Shown: positions 61,492-64,000 of the stretch, piece after piece | How positions within the stretch are numbered: position 1 is the stretch's first letter | How the letters are laid out: each line of letters opens with the position of its first letter | Assembly (NCBI RefSeq): GCF_005117025.1 | Contig: NZ_SWCO01000008.1 | Location: forward strand, 349,429 to 413,428 | Direction of reading: 5' to 3' | Length of the DNA: 64,000 nucleotides | From: Alteromonas portus | GTDB taxonomy: Bacteria; Pseudomonadota; Gammaproteobacteria; Enterobacterales; Alteromonadaceae | The notes under the pieces: model-generated | Seen by the model: only the letters and a program-made list of their open reading frames with translations | What the model was told of the DNA's origin: nothing | Database searches by the model: none | Translations under genes and position numbers: made by a program

Positions 61492-61923
61492 TTACATGCT
61501 ACCGCATTTACCTTCGCCGCACTTGCCTTCTTTACCAGCTTTCTTGTCGCCGCCGCACTTACCTTCGCCACACTTGCCTTCTTTGTCAGCTTTCTTGTCG
61601 CCGCCGCACTTACCTTCGCCGCACTTGCCTTCTTTATCAGCTTTCTTGTCGCCGCCGCACTTACCTTCGCCACACTTGCCTTCTTTTTCAGCTTTCTTGT
61701 CGCCGCCGCACTTACCTTCGCCACATTTGCCTTCTTTCTCTGCTTTGTCGCCGCCACATTTTCCTTCGCCACACTTGCCTTCCGCGGCGAATTGGCTGTA
61801 ACCAGACTCTAATGCTTGCATACCAAATGGATTTACGTCTGCTACTGCAACCGTTGACGCCAAAGAGCCAATTACAACTGCACCTAACGCTGTCGCTACT
61901 GATGATTTTTTAATTTGTTTCAT
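61492..61923 (-). CDS. hvfA: HvfA/BufA-type RiPP precursor with twelve EGKCG motifs
   Basis: 143 residues. Signal peptide about 1-28 (TVAVA|DVN), short leader-like stretch NPFGMQALESGYSQFAAEGK, then from residue 48 six repeats of EGKCGEGKCG joined by GGDK-A-(E/D/G)K linkers, ending GSM. That gives twelve EGKCG motifs and twelve cysteines, all in the repeat part. This is the EGKCG-type precursor class modified by DUF692 enzymes; the modified products are thought to bind copper. ATG at 61923 follows GAGGG; an earlier in-frame start has no support. Transcribed ahead of hvfB-hvfC. Confidence 0.92.
   Translation of the reverse strand: MKQIKKSSVATALGAVVIGSLASTVAVADVNPFGMQALESGYSQFAAEGKCGEGKCGGDKAEKEGKCGEGKCGGDKKAEKEGKCGEGKCGGDKKADKEGKCGEGKCGGDKKADKEGKCGEGKCGGDKKAGKEGKCGEGKCGSM
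61498..61782 (-). repeat. 51-bp tandem repeat encoding the EGKCG core
   Basis: Six near-identical in-frame units, 51 bp each except for a 48-bp first unit and a shorter last one, coding for the 17-residue EGKCGEGKCGGDKKA-type repeat. High nucleotide identity between units suggests recent duplication or gene conversion and possible copy-number variation. Confidence 0.88.
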
Positions 61924-62266
61924 TGATGTACCCTCAATAATATTAGTCATGTTTGACGTACAGTAAGCACGTGTATCTTAAAAGACCCTGCCAGCTTAAA
62001 GGATATTTCACAAAAATTAATTTTTTTACAATTTATTTCTATACTGCTGATTATATTGATAATTATTGTAGTCTTGGCTATCTATAAAACTATTATCAAT
62101 AGCTATGTTACGAATAAGGTCGCGTGTTATCAGATAGTATAGAATAAAAAACAGAGGTAACTTATAGGTAGTGAAACGGTAAGTTTTTACTGTTTAACAT
62201 TACGATAGAAAGCATGACTAGCAGTGTTCTTTTTCAATTGCCGGCTGCTTAACGTCAATGTTCTCT
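61924..62266. other. Region upstream of hvfA
   Basis: 343 bp, very AT-rich around 62000-62120. Should hold the hvfA promoter. I could not assign a sigma-factor or metal-regulator site. The 3' side of the solute-binding protein gene ends here. Confidence 0.4.
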
Positions 62267-63004
62267 TTAGTCACCCTTTTTTCTGTAAGAATTAAAAATT
62301 GTTTTACCCTTAAGTGCTTCAGTTACAGTGTGTAAATCTTCAAGCAACACCACTCGATATTTACTCGTTTTTGAAACTGCTAAATAAGAAGGGATTGTTA
62401 AGCGCTCTGACAGATCCGAGCTAATCGAAGCATTACTGAAGCTGTTTAGATAATAAAGGTAAGGCTGCTTATAACTTAGTAAGTGTGAAGTTCGTTGCAT
62501 CAGAAACATACGAATAGCATCGGTACTATCTGCCGCATCAAAAAAAGTAAAACCCTCTTCCTTTAAACGTTTTCTTTCTCCAAAGTAATCATAACCACGA
62601 ATAGCTGATACAACTTTATCACTGGTAAAACGAGGGTTCTGTGCAAGAATTATAGAAAGATTGATAAAAGGCTTAGACACAAAAGTTACATTGTCGTCTA
62701 ACGCCAACGTTCCTCTAACATTAATAGTAAGGTCGACATGCCCTGTTTTCACACGCGCGAAAAGACGAGCAGGAGGAATACACTCAACGTTTACAATGTA
62801 ATCCAGTTCCCTGAGTATCTTAGATGTAACATCAATAGCTTCGCCATAACAGCTATCATCTTTTACATGTTTAATCACTAGGGGCGGAAACTCTACCACA
62901 CCTAGCGTTATGACTTTCTCCGATGTTAAAAGCGGTTCGGAATTCGCCGTTACTTCATCAATCAAAAACAGTAATAAAACAACGATAGTTAACGTTTGCT
63001 TCAA
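62267..63004 (-). CDS. Periplasmic solute-binding-like protein (SBP family 3)
   Basis: 245 residues. Signal peptide about 1-20, then a family 3 extracellular solute-binding fold (ITLGVVEFPPLVIK at the N-lobe start, GEAIDVTSKILRELDY, PPARLFARVKTGHVDLTIN). No permease or ATPase gene nearby, so it may work as a stand-alone sensor or orphan binder. Start appears to be TTG after GGTGGG; no in-frame ATG is available. Same strand as hvfA and upstream of it, with a long gap, so probably not in the operon. Confidence 0.7.
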   Translation of the reverse strand: MKQTLTIVVLLLFLIDEVTANSEPLLTSEKVITLGVVEFPPLVIKHVKDDSCYGEAIDVTSKILRELDYIVNVECIPPARLFARVKTGHVDLTINVRGTLALDDNVTFVSKPFINLSIILAQNPRFTSDKVVSAIRGYDYFGERKRLKEEGFTFFDAADSTDAIRMFLMQRTSHLLSYKQPYLYYLNSFSNASISSDLSERLTIPSYLAVSKTSKYRVVLLEDLHTVTEALKGKTIFNSYRKKGD

Positions 63005-63155
63005 AACATACCCACCTATTTTTTATTTTATTTATATATGCTTTTTTGCATAAATAAAATAACGGCACTCCAACTATTCTTTATTTCTAGGCAACCTAAA
63101 CTTACAAAACTGGGGTGCAGATTACTTTCCCACACTGACAAGTTCATCGAATAAT

Positions 63156-63246
63156 GGGGTCAGAGTACATTTTTGGATTTAACGGTGCTAGATAATGAAT
63201 GTATGACTACGCTCTGCTAGTTAGCGAAATAAAGTACTCTGACCCC
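63156..63246. repeat. REP/BIME-like element copy 1
   Basis: 91 bp bounded by GGGGTCAGAGTAC and its inverted copy GTACTCTGACCCC. The interior holds a smaller imperfect hairpin (TACGCT/AGCG). Most diverged of four copies. Confidence 0.85.
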
Positions 63247-63344
63247 TTTATTTTGAATCGATCTGTTGTACCGTTTGTGAGATCAAACGTTATGCTAAAA
63301 AAGACGAGAAAGAGAACTACGGAGATGTTTGAAATCTTAATATT

Positions 63345-63434
63345 GGGGTCAGAGTACATTTTTTGATTTAACAGTGCTGGACAAAAATGTCTGACTACGC
63401 TCTGCTAGTTAGCGTAATAAAGTACTCTGACCCC
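63345..63434. repeat. REP/BIME-like element copy 2
   Basis: 90 bp with the same 13-bp inverted ends and inner hairpin TACGCT/AGCGTA. Begins 189 bp after copy 1; the 98-bp spacer is itself conserved. Confidence 0.85.
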
Positions 63435-63531
63435 TTTATTTTGAATCGATGTGTTGTAGTGTCTGTGAAATCAAACGTCACGCTAAAAAGCTGAGAAAGA
63501 ATACTACAGAGATCGTTGAAATCTTAATATT

Positions 63532-63622
63532 GGGGTCAGAGTACATTTTTTGATTTAACAGTGCTGGACAAAAGTTGTATGACTACGCTCTGGTAGTTAG
63601 CGTAATAAAGTACTCTGACCCC
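63532..63622. repeat. REP/BIME-like element copy 3
   Basis: 91 bp with identical inverted ends, 187 bp after copy 2. The spacer again carries the conserved ATTTTGAATCGAT and CTTAATATT segments. Confidence 0.85.
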
Positions 63623-63719
63623 TTTATTTTGAATCGATGTGTTGTAGTTTCTGTGATATCAAACGTCACGCTTAAAAGCTGATAAAGAGAGCTATAGAGA
63701 TCGTTGGAATCTTAATATT

Positions 63720-63811
63720 GGGGTCAGAGTACATTTTTTTGATTTAACAGTACTGGACAAAAAATGTATGACTTCGCTCTGGTAGTTAGCGTAATAAAGT
63801 ACTCTGACCCC
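63720..63811. repeat. REP/BIME-like element copy 4
   Basis: 92 bp with the same inverted ends, 188 bp after copy 3. Followed by a different sequence in place of the usual spacer. Confidence 0.85.
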
Positions 63812-63844
63812 ATTTTGGTGTTTGCTGGGGTGATGGGGATTAAT

Positions 63845-63857
63845 GTACTCTGACCCC
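63845..63857. repeat. Solo right end of the REP-like element
   Basis: GTACTCTGACCCC alone, 33 bp past copy 4 and about 25 bp before the rRNA terminator; a leftover end of the array. Confidence 0.8.
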
Positions 63858-63881
63858 ATTATTTTTTCTGGTTCAGAAAGC

Positions 63882-63907
63882 AAAAAACCCGCTGTTAGGC
63901 GGGTTCT
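63882..63907 (-). terminator. rRNA operon terminator
   Basis: Stem AACCCGC/GCGGGTT, loop TGTTAG, followed on the minus strand by six U. Lies directly after the 5S rRNA 3' end. Confidence 0.9.
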
Positions 63908-63917
63908 TTTTAATGGG

Positions 63918-64000
63918 ACCTGGCAGTGTCCTACTCTCACATGGGGAAGCCCCACACTACCATCGGCGCTAATACGTTTCACTTCTGAGTTCGGAATGGA
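63918..64000 (-). rRNA. rrf: 5S ribosomal RNA, 3' portion
   Basis: The reverse complement reads as the 3' two-thirds of bacterial 5S rRNA: CTGAACTCAGAAGTGAAACG-like block, GCGCCGATGGTAGTGTGGGG and the closing CTGCCAGG. The 5' third and the rest of an rRNA operon lie beyond the window edge. Confidence 0.93.

Noticed and set aside
61467..61812. Alternative long frames on both strands over the hvfA repeat
   Set aside because: They are by-products of a 51-bp repeat that is open in several frames; only the minus-strand frame has signal peptide, ribosome site and family motif.
63156..63857. CRISPR array
   Set aside because: The 91-bp repeats are palindromic at both ends, spacers are conserved rather than unique, period is about 188 bp, and no cas gene is present.
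63692..63982. 96-codon frame across the REP array and 5S rRNA
   Set aside because: It overlaps an rRNA gene, its terminator and repeated non-coding sequence.

Overview
The window looks like chromosome from a marine gammaproteobacterium of the Alteromonadaceae, most likely Alteromonas or a close relative. This rests on conserved gene neighbourhoods (fadR|nhaB-dsbB; yoaA-tsaB-slp-fadD-rnd; ycgL-mltB-ycgM-ycgN; hisGDCBHAFI; apt-dnaX-ybaB-recR-htpG-adk), moderate GC, many TonB/outer-membrane and c-di-GMP genes and a PEP-CTERM-like surface protein. No database was searched, so the genus is an inference.

Layout. 1-3.8 kb: 3'-truncated fadR divergent from nhaB-dsbB-acetyltransferase. 3.8-7.8 kb, minus strand: AlgE-like porin, then ycgL-mltB-ycgM-ycgN. 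7.9-16 kb, minus strand: yoaA, tsaB, a small gene, slp, an alpha/beta hydrolase, fadD and rnd. FadR-like operators lie in front of both fadR and fadD, linking fatty-acid sensing and activation. 16-27.3 kb: a mixed accessory stretch with small secreted protein, cation efflux, lone Rieske oxygenase, GFA enzyme, EF-hand protein, PAP2 phosphatase, GH13 hydrolase, TauE/SafE permease, DUF2244, SYLF lipoprotein and orphan ParA. 27.5-34.9 kb: a complete histidine operon behind an attenuator with a His-rich leader peptide. 34.9-43.9 kb: FNT channel, M16 protease divergent from a short signal peptidase I, a large TonB receptor, MAPEG protein. 44-59.6 kb: the apt-dnaX-ybaB-recR-htpG-adk block, interrupted by a bacteriophytochrome kinase/c-di-GMP enzyme pair, a membrane-anchored propeller-like protein and a VWA surface protein.

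59.7-61.9 kb carries the most interesting system: an HvfABC/bufferin-type RiPP operon. The precursor has a signal peptide and twelve EGKCG motifs (twelve cysteines). It is followed by a DUF692 (MNIO) enzyme and a DUF2063 partner that overlap by four bases. No DoxX-like fourth gene is present, and a terminator-like hairpin separates precursor and enzymes. 62.2-64 kb: a solute-binding-like protein, a four-unit array of about 188 bp whose 91-bp cores end in inverted GGGGTCAGAGTAC sequences (REP/BIME-like), and the 3' end of a 5S rRNA with its operon terminator.

Starts were chosen by eye from Shine-Dalgarno spacing and family length. Functions come from motif recognition only.
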